From: Dipteris shenzhenensis
Lineage: Eukaryota; Polypodiophyta; Polypodiopsida; Gleicheniales
Assembly: GCA_047967505.1 (NCBI GenBank)
Contig: CM106540.1
Strand: one strand, 5' to 3'
Length of the DNA stretch: 64,000 nt
Part shown: in pieces, positions 44,168 through 54,884 of the stretch
Layout: each line of letters begins with the position of its first letter
Position numbering within the stretch: position 1 is the stretch's first letter
Notes under the pieces: generated by a model
Told to the model about the DNA's origin: nothing
The model's input: only the letters and a program-made list of their open reading frames with translations
Database searches by the model: none
Translations under genes and position numbers: made by a program

Positions 44168-47070
44168 AGGAAAGGCAATTAGAAAAATTGAGGTTGCAAA
44201 TGAAGGCCAACAATTGCACAAGGTTGCAAATTTTTGCATATAAATACATGTATTTTACCCCTATTTACTTACTTTTGAAGGTCAATGACAGATTTTGTCC
44301 TTCAATATGAAGGTTAGGGCAAGCCTTCAAATTTCGAGGCTGAGCTACTCTACTTGTATTGATCTATTGTCCAATTTTAAAAATGAAACAATTGGTCCAA
44401 AATTGGCACCTTAATTACATAAAACCAAGAGTTGATTGCTAACACTAAAATGTTACTCTTCAGGAGACAAAAATCGTGCATTTTCAATCTCATAACAGTC
44501 ACAAGGTTAACAACAATGAGCTCTTATCGCATATAGTAAAATCCATCTGTCACTATATTACATAGAAAAGTCCCATGAAAAGGGACAGCCAGTTACAAAT
44601 CATCAAAAGATATCATTATATGACAACAAAGCAGGATAATCTAAATCCCGCACACATAGACAGTCCTAAATGATTGCCCGGAGGAACTCATACTTGGCCA
44701 AAGAGGCATCACCAAAGACTCGATGGTTACGGTCTTTCCAAAGACACTCCATAGTGCCCAATAATGTATATGTTCACACACACACGCGCGCATGCACGAG
44801 CATCCATTTATACAAAGGCCTTTGTACTGAGTTTCTGTCAGCACTCCAGAGATGAAGGCAAACTCAGCTGCAACGAAGGCCAGCACTGAAGGAGAAGGTC
44901 AACTTCTACACGTTAAACCTACTGTAGGAGGTCATATTCTATCAGGCAGCAGAAACGAGGTCTACTACATGCTTGAGAGGAAGAAAGGAAGGAAGATTAA
45001 GGATGGACAGCTTACTGCTTCCATGTAGAAGGGAGCAGTTCGGAGGAAATAAATGTGATTACTAAGATTAGAGCATCACTAACAGAACGGACAAGTCCTG
45101 GGGGACTGACAATAGACTCTTCCTCCTCTGAATTAAGTCATAACACTACAGATAAGCACTTTTAAGGGAAAAACATTAAAATAAAATCCCAGTACTGCTT
45201 ACAAAGAAAGCAACCCACTCAATTGTCTACACAATGCATATCAAGCACTGAAATTGTGTGTGACACACAAAATTCATTCCCCGTCCTAAAACCAGAATAC
45301 ATCCATTAAACACAGAATATAACCAGAACAGGAAACAAAACATCCCTCATGTTACACCTGCCAATTAACAGAACATAAAAGCTCGACATTCGAGTGAAAA
45401 GTCATCATTCAATATCCCCAAGCGTTATAAAAGCTAACTTTTCTGTCCACATGCAAAGTAAACACTGCTTTGCATACTTTGCCTGAAAGTAAAGAACGCC
45501 TTTTAAGTTTTTAAAGTGGAGGTCAAAATGGAAGTCCAAAACTCACACCATCCACCCTGGTATGCATTAATCCTGAGGCAGCAATGCAGGAGCAAAAACC
45601 AAAGTAACACTTGTTCCAATATGCAAGCAATTCCGATCGCACAGCTCGTGTACAAGACCAGCTTCATGACTCACTAGCTTAATCGTCAACCTCAGCAATA
45701 CATTTCTAGCACATCGGGGTTCGCAAAACCCCAGCGACCGATAGCGACCCATCAGCATGTTCAGTAGCCATCACTATGCAGCAGCCAGCACTTCTTTGGA
45801 CGTCATAATGTAGGCAAATGCTGCTCTGGACATTAATGTTCAGCAGCCAATGCTGCTATTCCCGAAGGGTGTAAATCGTCATTCACAACTCCAAACAGCT
45901 TCCCGTTGATCAGAATCCAATCACACACCAGCCACCAACACCCCATATGTCAAAGCACAGTAAATAGCAAACCAATGATGTAATTTGTCCAAACCAAATT
46001 GCTTTTGAATGCTTCTCCCTCTTTGCTACTCCATCTGTCTAATCCAAGGCACTTAAAGCCCTGACTGTTCCAAGGGCTTTAAAACTGATGCAATCACCTT
46101 AAAAGTAAGCACTTAGCGAGTGCAACTGTTATTTCGGCAACCGAGCAGAGCAAATAGTAATAGCACTAACACTCAGATATCTAACTCCTATTACCAAAAT
46201 TCGATAAGCTCAGAGCTGGCGAAGGCTGCCATGCACATATTTGCCGTACACCCAGCAGAATCTGACGCACATCAGGTCGTACAGCCAAGAGTCCTTGACA
46301 TCATGCTTGCCTACAGCATGCACATGCTGCTGTAAGCTACCATACATCGAGCACTCCCATGCCTATTTGTGCTTAGCAAGAACACACCATGTGGCCATGG
46401 ATGTGCTAAGGGGTGTACCTAGAAGTGAAGAAGTTTGATTCTATAATGAATCACTTCTCCATGTAATTCCTAGGACGCTCAATCAGTCTCCCGCTGTGGG
46501 ATACCCTCTGGTTGGATTCCATTTCTAACATTTTCATGGTTGACATTGTAGTGAGGGAGCTACTGCTGCAGCCGGCATCTTCACACAGTAATAAGTTTCT
46601 TGCTGGTCGCCGCCTCTCTTTGGGTTTGTCCTTCTCAGCCCACACTGCATCTTCATTTGGGCAAGGATATGTTGCTGTGTCGCTACCTTTCGTCTTCTAA
46701 ACTGCTATCTAAATTGTCCGTTGATAGTTTTTGGCTGAATTTTGGTTTAAATCCTGCTTGCTGTTGCAGCCTCCCCCACAGTTTTTGTGTGTGCGTGTGT
46801 GTGTGGCAGTGGTTTTTTTTTTGAGGGGGGGGGAGGGGGGACTCCTCAGCTTGCAAGCTGTCAATCCATCGCTGTAATAGCCGCCAAATGTGAGGGCTCT
46901 TCCCTTTAGCCATCTGCCTCTTGCTTGCCGAGCGCCTTCATTACCACAAGCAGCCTAGGGAGAGATTTGGTTTTCCTGAGCTCTCCTTCAACCACGTGTC
47001 TTAATACAAGTCTTGATTTGACTTTGATCTAAAGGCTTACAACACACCTTCTAAATTTATCCCAAAAGCA
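44168..47070. other. Low-repeat region without a firm gene
   Basis: This region has fewer repeats than most of the window and could be intron or untranslated sequence. Weak coding-like hints: minus strand at 44890-44800 (LAFVAAEFAFISGVLTE, hydrophobic); minus strand 45758-45567 (LGFCEPRCARNVLLRLTIKL); and the plus frame 46512-46700 (Ser- and Leu-rich, transit-peptide-like). None could be joined into a gene. A G-box-like CCACGTG lies at about 46991. Confidence 0.3.
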
Positions 47071-47470
47071 ATGACGACATCTATGGTTGTAAATTCTACG
47101 TATGCAGGTACTCATCCAGCTCATGCAAGCTTCCTCCAATCCTCTGCTCCAAGAAAGCATTCACAGGTCAAAGCCTCTGTACCATATCCGAATCTGATCT
47201 CTTCATCAAGATGTCTTTATGCTCCAAGAGACAGCACCAGTATCGCGATGAAAGCTCCAACCATGGACGGTGAAAAATTAGACTCTTCACCAGCAACCCA
47301 ATACCTTTCCCAATCGGTTCTGCACTCCGCTAAAATTGTGCTATCAAGCCAGCCTTTCACGAAAGATTGAGGTTGACTTGTCCTTTAACATTTATTGTCC
47401 AAAATCTACACTAAAAGCAAATCTGAGGCACGAATATATAATGAAGCGGGAAGACGATTCATATGTAAAG
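47071..47470 (+). pseudogene. Possible 5' end of a plastid-targeted protein gene, broken
   Basis: From ATG 47071 a frame of 99 codons is rich in Ser, Thr, Ala and basic residues and poor in acids (SSAPRKHSQVKASVPYPN), as in chloroplast transit peptides. It stops at 47370. The sequence then looks coding in the next frame (KIEVDLSFNIYCPKSTLKAN to HEYIMKREDDSYVKV), ending at AAAG|GTATCA, a plausible splice donor at about 47470. A one-frame slip near 47357 would join the two. Coding character stops at about 47.53 kb, where the inverted-repeat copy begins. Product unknown. A G-box-like CCACGTG is about 75 bp upstream of the ATG. Confidence 0.35.
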
Positions 47471-47529
47471 GTATCAAATCTTGTGAGCTCGCTGGCGGAT
47501 CACTCCAGAGACGATCTCTACTACAATTA

Positions 47530-48040
47530 TGTACTACCTTGCCTCCCACACTATGTGTGGTTAACTAAATTAAATATTTTATATTATTATACAAATATTT
47601 TCAATCGTTCATCCATTCAAAATTGCATGTTTTCAATCTAAATTCTTACAACATTCCTCTATTTTGATGCATGTTCTCGATGCAAGGAAGCAAGGAAAGC
47701 CAAGCTGGATGCAAGATCGACGGATGACGACACCTTTATTCCTTATAGTCCATGTGACAATATTGTATAGACTGCAACGATGAGCTCTTGTGAATGTCAC
47801 CCGATTCATGTATTTGTTGCACTTCAGCTTCCAAAATATGGACTGCATCACAAAATTAATAATTAATCACCACCCCTGACATTTGCAGGAAGAATCGGGT
47901 CTTTGTGTACCCCGTATCGCGTCTCATGTCCACCATTTTTCTCATTCTCTTTTTTTCTTAAAAATTTGAGAAAATACTAGGATTCAAGTTCAATTTCAAG
48001 TTAAAAGTTCTGTACTCCATGATGGAAAGGCTACCTGCCG
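47530..48040 (+). repeat. Inverted-repeat copy, left (pairs with 53440-53880)
   Basis: The reverse complement of 53440-53880 aligns here over nearly its full length. Shared blocks include ATTCATGTATTTGTTG, CTTCAGCTTCCAAAAT, CCATGTGACAATATTGTA, GTCTCATGTCCAC and AAATATTTTCAAT. Divergence is roughly 20-25 percent with indels, so the copies are old. No coding capacity; probably a non-autonomous element. Confidence 0.85.
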
Positions 48041-48159
48041 CAAATCTAGTTTTCAGAATAACTCCTTTGCTGAAAACCATATCCACGGCCCACGATTCTG
48101 GAGATCTGGATTACTCATTGATTATGCTCTGGCTGTGAGTACATGCAGTGACGAGTAGT

Positions 48160-49013
48160 CACTCTCCTTTGAAGAACCAGAGGATCTGAATTGGATGTGT
48201 GCTATACAAGATGAGTATGATTCTATCATGAAAAATGGTACGTGGTATTTGATTGACTTACAGCACGAAACTATTGGTACAAAGTGGGTGTACATGCTAA
48301 AGCGGAAGGCAGATGACACTGTTGACCATTTCAAGGCATGACTTGCTGCAAAAGGGTATACTAGAAGGGCATTTACTTTGAGGAGACCTTTGCCCCCACC
48401 TTTGCAATGACCACTATCAGATGCCTCATTGCATTAGCAGCACATCATGGGTGGAATGTACATCAGCTGGACACTAAGTCTGCTTTGTTGCAGCATGAGC
48501 AGGTATGTATCTCAGCCTCATGGATTTGTGCAAGAAGGGCAGGAACATAAGGTGTGTAGATTGAAGAAAGTTGTGTATGAGCAAGCATATCGAGAAGACT
48601 AAAGTGGTTATCATACTTTACATCGATGACAAGCTACTCATTGCAGCCTTTAAGAATGATTGACCTTGGTCCGTTGCATTTTTATTTGGGGGGACAGTTT
48701 TCAGTATATATAGAAGCTGCTAAGTTTTCTTTGAGGATTGCAAGCCAATTGTCAAGTGTCAAGCTCATTCAGTTGTTTGCTGATTCGGGAATGAGACAGC
48801 ACTCCACTACTACCGTCTTCACCCACAGTCAAAGTGCTTTGGCAATTGCTAAGAATCCACCATTTCATGCCCGCACAAAGCACTCTCAGGTGCACTATCA
48901 CTATGGCATAGATAAGTGGGATTTATATGCCTACACATGAAAATATTTTCACCAAGGCTGGCACATTTTATCCTTGGACTTGATCACTACATCGCATCGC
49001 TCTAGGGGGGTTA
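48160..49013 (+). pseudogene. Copia C: internally deleted RT to RNase H fragment
   Basis: Plus-strand pol debris: EPEDLNWMCAIQDEYDSIMK then NGTWYLIDL, GTKWVYMLKRKADDTV, RYVSQPHGFVQEGQEHKVCR, YIDDKLLIA (from the YVDD box), and, after a large deletion, THSQSALAIAKNPPFHARTK and the HSQVHYH RNase H tail. Stops and frameshifts are frequent. It ends near 49013 with TAGGGGGGTTA, a possible purine tract, followed by TGTTACGAGAG, a possible LTR start. It belongs to a different copia family from A and B. Confidence 0.85.
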
Positions 49014-50045
49014 TGTTACGAGAGTTATGGGTGTTCATTTAGGATAGTTTCCAAGGTACTTTGGTTAATACAAATGCTTTACTTGACCTCCAGCTATGCT
49101 TTTCCCTAACTCTGCTAATCCTGGAAAAGCCAAGCCTTTCTTAGACTAGCCCAATCCACGAGATCTAAACCTCTTCCACACCAGCTCTCATCTAGTTAAT
49201 CGAACCCCAAGTAGCCCTAGATCCAATCTAATATCATAGGTTAGCCCAAACGATCACGCCTTAGGCACCAGTTAGTCCAGTTATGGAAATAACAACAGGA
49301 TGAAGAGATAGGGAGGCATAAGAGAGAAAGACAATTGAGCAGATTCTACCATAGTTGACTATTGATTTACATACATGATGTATGGAGCTAATTTATACAC
49401 AGAGTTAAACTTGAAAACTGAAAGCTCAAAGTTGAAACCAATTACCAGAACCATACCATAGGGTGTACTAGAGCAACGAGTCATAGCTCAGAATCTACTC
49501 TCTATTATCTACGTAGTTGTGTAAACCATGGAACAACTACATGTTGAAGAGGAGCATGTGCAAAGGAGGTGGTGTGGGCTGAAGAAAGAGAGCTTGAAAT
49601 GGGGAGGCAGCAAGTGCACAAACAAGTGCCAAATTAATTTAAAGTGCCAAAGAGATTTTCAGGTGTGTTTTATGATTACAGGAATACATTTGAATAAATG
49701 GGGAGTCGGGACACATCTTAATCTCATCCCTTTTAAAAAATAATAGTACCATACGGTATGCCTACCAAAACTACCTTGTCTCGTGTTCACCACTGTCACT
49801 GTCAAGTTTAATGTTCCTTCACATGGGTTTGAGTGAAAGCGAGATACAATAGCCCAAGGGGTCCTTATACAGGCGAGGGAGCCCCTGCCCTTCGCCAAAT
49901 AGACTAGCTTGCCATGCTTACAATAACCCAACCCACAAAGCGCTTGTATATAACAGTTCCTTATTGACTACAAACTCTCATTTGTATGCTGCAAATTGTG
50001 ATCGCTAGTAAACCATTTGTAGATGCCAGTGACTAGTTGACACAG
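49014..50045. other. Possible LTR of copia C, then unassigned DNA
   Basis: TGTTACGAGAGTTATG at 49014 follows the presumed purine tract, so a 3' LTR may begin here. I could not find its far end or a second copy. The rest shows nothing recognisable. Confidence 0.3.
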
Positions 50046-50049
50046 CATT

Positions 50050-50530
50050 GTCCACAATGGTAGATTGGTAGCTTACCAAGCCACAGTATAAGTTGCATGC
50101 TATTATTCATGTGTAGAAAAAGTCGACACATTATTTGTATGGATCTACTTTTGTGGTCTACATGGATCTCTCCTCTGAAGTATTTTTGCAATACGTCTGA
50201 CCTATGGGAAGAATTTGAATGTGAGATCCGTTATCAACAAGGATCTATCAACAAGGTAGCTGATGCCTTGAGCAGAATTGGTACTGTGAACCGACTTTGC
50301 TTCACAAAGATCCACTCTGAGCTATGTGACTCTCTTACAGGCCTCTATCTCCGAGATGACTTCTTCTCGTGTGTGGGATAAAGTGCAAGCTGGAAATGCC
50401 TGTCTTGGAAGCAAAATTAGAGAGTATTCCATTCAGAATGGTCTGCTTTTCTAAAAGGGTAAGGTCTGTGTATTGGGAGAGAGAGAGAAAGTGTTGGATC
50501 TTGTTTGAATGTCATGGCAGTCCTAGTGTG

Positions 50531-50535
<5 letters not shown>
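50050..50535 (+). pseudogene. Ty3/gypsy fragment: RNase H and integrase start
   Basis: The translation reads MLFMCRKSRHIIC in place of the usual VVKKWRHYLYG, then SPLKYFCNTSDL, FECEIRYQQGSINKVADALS and SRIGTVNRLC, the end of gypsy RNase H. After a frame change come YSIQNGLLF-like sequence (about 50422) and VCVLGERE.VGSCLNVMA near 50465-50520, leading into the integrase zinc-binding region. It ends at a CT microsatellite. Broken and truncated. Confidence 0.8.

Positions 50536-50571
<36 letters not shown>
50536..50571. repeat. CT microsatellite
   Basis: About 17 TC units, at the 3' edge of the gypsy fragment. Confidence 0.95.
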
Positions 50572-51318
50572 GAGTCTACTAAAATGTAGCCATCGACATG
50601 AAACAGTTAGCATAACTCAAATCCAAATAAAGATATCATCAAAAAGTCATAACGCCCAGAAGTTCAGCGTAATGCATATTTCTAGTCTTCTCCTTGATCA
50701 GGAAATAAGATGAAGAGAGCTTTCTAAATAACAAATTCCATCTAGCAAGAAGCATAAAATAGGTAGCGTTCCCATACAAAGGTGCAATCCCAAAGAAGCC
50801 CTAGAAAACATAGGTAACATCTCTGTGATAAACCATATGCAAGCAAATAAAAACAGAAAGCTGGAAGGGGGAAGGGGAGGGGAGGGGGGTAGAAACGGTG
50901 GCGGCAGGAATAAATTTGTCCAAATTGAAGCTGTACACAAGAGAGACATAATAATGGCAGTGCCAACTGCAGCCTCAGCATTCACTCAACCAATCTATTG
51001 GAGCTAAATCCAGAAATCAATCTCATCAACTTACCTGTGTTGTTCAAGGATAATATTGACAAAAATACCAGAACTAGAACAAGCACCACCCACAGTTCAG
51101 AGAACAACTACAAACCAAGAATGGGGGAACCTGGGCAGTAAGGAAGGCGATATCATTCTCAACCCAAAATAGAACATGATTAGCTTTCAGTTGACTCAAA
51201 CCTGCCTTTGCTTGAGTATTAAAACGCATGCAACATATCCAGAAGCAAGTCTTGAGCTTCAGGCTTTATACGAGTCACACATAGGAATGAAAGGCTTCCA
51301 TGTGATAAAAAAGCCCCA
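50572..51318. other. 3' flank of the trihelix gene, no ORF of note
   Basis: Moderate composition with a G-rich patch (50863-50890). Part of this may be the 3' untranslated region or a downstream intron of the minus-strand trihelix gene. The overlapping hydrophobic frames at 50698-50985 reflect the CT-rich complement. Confidence 0.3.
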
Positions 51319-51596
51319 GGACTTAGGCAATAGCACGAATAAATAAATTTGTTTTCCTTCAGGAATGTGACAGGTTATAGCATTCTTTGCATGCAAGGAT
51401 ATGAAACAGGACGACATACATGATACATTGTCAATCTTTGTGAAGGAACCAATGAAAGGACTTAGGCAATAGCACGAATAAATAAATTTGTTTTCCTTCA
51501 GGAATGTGACAGGTTATAGCATTCTTTGCATGCAAGGATATGAAACAGGACGACATACATGATACATTGTCAATCTTTGTAAACGAACCAATGAAA
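51319..51596. repeat. Perfect-register tandem duplication, 2 x 139 bp
   Basis: The 139 bp from GGACTTAGGCAATAGCACGA (51319-51457) is repeated at 51458-51596 with only a few changes (TGTGAAGGAACC against TGTAAACGAACC). It lies 16 bp past the stop of the minus-strand trihelix gene, so it is probably in its 3' untranslated region. The low divergence points to a recent event. Confidence 0.93.
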
Positions 51597-51611
51597 GAAA
51601 GAAAAAAAAGC

Positions 51612-52991
51612 TCATCCATCGACATCAAATTGACTATCGCTGCTCTCACCAGCCCCTCTTCTGATTCCACATTGCACCATACCATTTCCATGTGGCTGCA
51701 AACTTTGGAGCAATTGGGAGACAAACGGACTGACTGAGCTGCCTTGTCCGGAAAGGTCGTTCCCTTGACCAGCAAGCTGCAGGAGGACACCGGTCAACAT
51801 AGCTATGGAACTTTGCTGATTCTGAGCGATCTGTAGTTGGATCTGCATCATTGCAGCTTGATGCTGAAGGGCTTGTGTCTCCATTTTCTCTCTCCATTCC
51901 ATCTTCTCCCTCTCCAACTTCTCTTCCCATGCCCTCTGTCTCTCTTTCTCCGATTCTATTCTCTGATGTTCCATCAATTCTCGCTTCAATTCTTGTTGCT
52001 CTCTATCAAAATCCCTTTTCTCAGCCTCCCTCTGCCTAAACTGCTCTAGCTCTCGTCCCTGCCTATCCCACTCCTCTTTCTGTTTTGCTCTCTCTGTCTC
52101 CACTAGAAGCTCCCTCTTCTCTCTTTCTAATTCCCGCTCCTCCCGTTTCGATTCCCTCCCCCGAAGTTCAGCAAATTGGCTTGCAATGAAGGCTAAAATT
52201 CGGGACTCGTTCGTATTATTCTCAACCCCTGTCGCGGACCTCCGCCAATGCCTTCTCTTCTTTCGCTTGTTGAAATCCATGGCCTCATCGTCGTCATCTT
52301 CGTAATCCTCGCATGTATCCTTGATCCCATTCTCATCGGCTTCGCCCTCGTATTCAAAACCTAAGCCTGAGCCCAGATCTCCCGTTTCTCCGTGCAAAAC
52401 GACTTGATCGACTCTCGTTGCGTGGTCTAACTCCGCTTCTTTACCTGTACCCAATAACAACGCTCCGTTTTGATCCACTAGCCCCGCACCGTCTCCCACT
52501 TCTATCAAATCCTTGGAAAGGGAATGCACGCTGGGCCTTAATGGAGGTCTGGGACGACTTCTGCCGGATAGACCTCTGGAATTCGCCTGAGTGAAAAAAT
52601 CGTTTACGTCTATCTCTTGATCACCAAACACCTCCTTGTACTTCAGAAAATTCGACCAATGAGTGAGACCCTCTTCCCAATCAAACTCCTCGTGTTCGCC
52701 TGTTTCTACGGAGCCAACCATCCGCCTGATCTTTTGCTTAACTCCGAGGTACTGATGCCTCATATTTTGCACCTTGGTGGATGCGTCTTTCCAAGTCCAC
52801 TGCCAAGGGTATGCGACAGGGTTCTGCGAGTGAAAGAGGGCATTGACATGGCTGGCGACGGGCACGAACTTCCGCTCACGGGTCTTCATTTTGGCCAAGA
52901 AGCCGGAATGGAGCAGCTCTCCATACTTGGAGATGAGGCAGTCCTCTTCCTCTTCGGTCCATTTTTTGCGACGCATAGGCATGGAAGGCAT
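51612..52991 (-). CDS. Trihelix (Myb/SANT-like) DNA-binding protein with long coiled coil
   Basis: A single-exon frame of 459 residues encoding a probable nuclear transcription factor. Residues 8-125 fit a trihelix/Myb-SANT-like DNA-binding domain: RRKKWTEEEEDCLISKYGEL, then WQWTWKDASTKVQNMRHQYL and HWSNFLKYKEVFG, with spaced tryptophans (about 11, 67 and 112). Residues 218-239 are acidic (EDYEDDDDEAMDF), followed by a basic nuclear localisation signal, NKRKKRRHWRR (241-251). From about 262 to 405 runs a highly charged Glu/Arg coiled coil (ELEREKRELLVETERAKQ and similar), and the tail is Gln- and Ser-rich. Homodimerisation through the coil is likely. The start is the first ATG before the domain. 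No defects were seen. The member cannot be named from sequence alone. A 139-bp duplication lies just past the stop. Confidence 0.88.
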   Translation of the reverse strand: MPSMPMRRKKWTEEEEDCLISKYGELLHSGFLAKMKTRERKFVPVASHVNALFHSQNPVAYPWQWTWKDASTKVQNMRHQYLGVKQKIRRMVGSVETGEHEEFDWEEGLTHWSNFLKYKEVFGDQEIDVNDFFTQANSRGLSGRSRPRPPLRPSVHSLSKDLIEVGDGAGLVDQNGALLLGTGKEAELDHATRVDQVVLHGETGDLGSGLGFEYEGEADENGIKDTCEDYEDDDDEAMDFNKRKKRRHWRRSATGVENNTNESRILAFIASQFAELRGRESKREERELEREKRELLVETERAKQKEEWDRQGRELEQFRQREAEKRDFDREQQELKRELMEHQRIESEKERQRAWEEKLEREKMEWREKMETQALQHQAAMMQIQLQIAQNQQSSIAMLTGVLLQLAGQGNDLSGQGSSVSPFVSQLLQSLQPHGNGMVQCGIRRGAGESSDSQFDVDG

Positions 52992-53340
52992 AAGGGCAGG
53001 GCAGGTGACATTCAGAGATAGGTCACAAGAAGGTGCAGAATCGAGGCATGATAGCTACTCATGGGAAGCAACGAATCTGCGGAGCAAATTGAGGGAAGGG
53101 AAGAGAGGAAAACAAGAAGAGATCTCAAGGAAGAAGATGAACTCAACTGGATTGATGGAAGAAGAAGCTCCAGAGGTCGATCTTGCAGAGCTGCAACGAC
53201 AATCTGATCATCTCATGAGCTTCAACAACTCACACTGTAGCTCTTATCCTCTCAATTCTCAAACCCTAAACCTTGCAGACCATCCATTGCTCAAGAACAC
53301 ATATCTCAGCCAACCTCATTTAGACCAAGCCCCTGTGTTT
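52992..53340. other. 5' flank and possible leader of the trihelix gene
   Basis: Contains CT-rich sequence on the minus strand (CCTCTCTTCCCTTCCCTCAA around 53089-53108), as often found in plant leaders, and CTCAAACCCTAAACC at about 53258 in plus orientation, similar to a telo-box (AAACCCTAA). No TATA box was placed with confidence. Confidence 0.3.
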
Positions 53341-53341
53341 A

Positions 53342-53440
53342 TGTGCAGGCCTCACTTCAAACCCCATCGCCTCCTCGGGATTTTATCTTAACCTCCCCGT
53401 ATGAGGGCGGCGTTGGCAACTTCAATTCCAGTACAACCCC
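53342..53440 (+). repeat. SINE-like fragment
   Basis: Matches the second half of the units at 54590-54878: TTCAAACCCC, then TTTTATCTTA, CCCCGTATGAGGGCGGCGTT and GGCAACTTCAATTC. It is a degenerate 3' part of the same element, upstream of the trihelix gene and touching the right inverted-repeat copy. Confidence 0.6.
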
Positions 53441-53880
53441 GCAGTCTTTCCATCGTGGAGCAAGTAACTACTACCTCGAAATTGAAATTGAATCCTACTA
53501 TTGTTTAAGGAAAAAAGAGAATGAGTAAACTAGTGGACATGAGACTCGACACAGGATCCGTTAGGACCCGATCCTCCCTTCCACATTTTGGAAGCTGAAG
53601 TCCAACAAATACATGAATAAGGCGATACAATAACTGATCCTCATTGCAGTTTTTACAATATTGTCACATGGACTACCACCATATGAATAAAGGTGTAGTC
53701 ATCCTTCAATGTTGCATCCATCGTTGATTTCCTTGCTCCCTCGTATCGATAACATGCATTAAACGAGAGGAATGTAAGACAAGAAATTTTGAATGGACCA
53801 GTAATTGAAAATATTTATATTATAATATATAATATATAATTATTATAACCACACAATGTGTGGGTGGGGAGGCGATGCGC
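53440..53880 (-). repeat. Inverted-repeat copy, right (pairs with 47530-48040)
   Basis: See the left copy: the reverse complement aligns through GTCTCATGTCCAC, CTTCAGCTTCCAAAAT, CCATGTGACAATATTGTA and the AT-rich end with CACACATTGTGTGG. The palindrome CCACACAATGTGTGG at 53850-53864 and the matching CACACTATGTGTGG at 47546 mark one end and could be part of a terminal structure. Confidence 0.85.
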
Positions 53881-54589
53881 TTCCTTCCCAAAAAATTATA
53901 ATCCGAGGGAACAGGCCCTTCTCTAGGTGCCGAGATAACGTCGACAATATTAGCATTGAGGATAAGTCTTGCGAATGGATAAGAAACTAGCATATTACCT
54001 GAATGTCAATAGTCGTAATTGTAGTCGAACGTCGAGAGACAATATCAGGAAAAGTTGCCAATGTGACCCTGAGAGGATCTATGTGTGTCCTTGAGCAAGA
54101 TGATTCCAACATTCTCAAATCATTCAGTAGTCTCTGGACAACACAAAAAGACAACTATCGTTAGAGGAAGTCCGAAGTAGAGCAAGTAACATTCTCACTC
54201 TCCACTTAGCCAATATTACATTCTCTCTCCACCTACCTAGCGTTATGTGTCTCTCCAACCTCGGGAAAATGGGAGTTTGATCACTGTAGTAAGTCGAGCT
54301 TTTAGGCTTGTGAGAGTAGAGCATAAGGTCATTGTGAGGCTCTCCAAAGTTTCACCTACCAATAAGCCCAAACTTGCAAATCAAGTAGCCTATCTCTTCA
54401 AATTGAATAGGTTTGAAATGTTTATATAGTCTTTTTATTGTGAAAAGCACCTATATGCTTTTAGTGCTTTAGTCAAAAGGTTAGCTTTCACATCAAACGA
54501 AATCAAGGGCTTAGATTCATGACAAGTGGCTAAAGGGGGTGTGAGAAAACCTAAACATCTCCCTAGGCTGCCTACCATAAAAAAACAGT
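53881..54589. other. No gene recognised
   Basis: No motif found. Short frames only. Confidence 0.3.
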
Positions 54590-54734
54590 GTTTATATTAA
54601 GCGGCTAAAACGTGTGGGTGAGTATGTGTCGCGGCTTTGAGTTCCAACCCCAGGGGTAGCTCAGGATTCCATCTTGGTCTCCCCGTATGGGGGCATTGTT
54701 GGCACTTCAATTTCAGCACAACGCAAAAAAAAAC
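54590..54734 (+). mobile_element. tRNA-like SINE unit 1
   Basis: Contains GCGGCTAAAACGTGTGGG (A-box-like, 54601) and GAGTTCCAACCCC (B-box-like, 54639), about the right distance apart for a tRNA-type internal RNA polymerase III promoter. A CCCCGTATGGGGGC hairpin follows, and the unit ends AACGCAAAAAAAAACAACAA. All of this fits a tRNA-derived SINE in plus orientation. The family is not named. Confidence 0.6.
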
Positions 54735-54740
54735 AACAAC

Positions 54741-54878
54741 GTTTAGACCAAGTGGCTAAAATGTGTGGGTATGTATGTGCCAGCCCTTCAACCCCAGGGG
54801 TAGCTCAGGGTTCTATCTTGGTCACCCCGTATGGGGGCTTTGTTAGCACTTTCAAGTTCAGTATAACGCACACAAAAA
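54741..54878 (+). mobile_element. tRNA-like SINE unit 2, head to tail with unit 1
   Basis: Same layout as unit 1: AAGTGGCTAAAATGTGTGGG, CCTTCAACCCCAGGGG, CCCCGTATGGGGGC, then AACGCACACAAAAAATAAG. By eye it is about 85 percent identical to unit 1. It begins six bases after the A-rich end of unit 1, forming a tandem dimer. Confidence 0.6.
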
Positions 54879-54884
54879 ATAAGC

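Noticed and set aside
44800-44890. Short hydrophobic stretch LAFVAAEFAFISGVLTE as a membrane-protein exon
   Set aside because: Too short, no neighbouring exon could be found, and the following sequence is a CA/GC repeat; kept only as a hint in the region note.
50698-50985. Hydrophobic minus-strand frames resembling a membrane protein
   Set aside because: Hydrophobicity comes from the CT-rich complement of a G-rich patch; overlapping frames in two phases look alike and no family motif is present.
51837-53391. Plus-strand frames opposite and upstream of the trihelix gene (up to 182 codons)
   Set aside because: Mirror frames of the strongly biased Glu/Arg coding sequence and its GC-rich leader; no motif.
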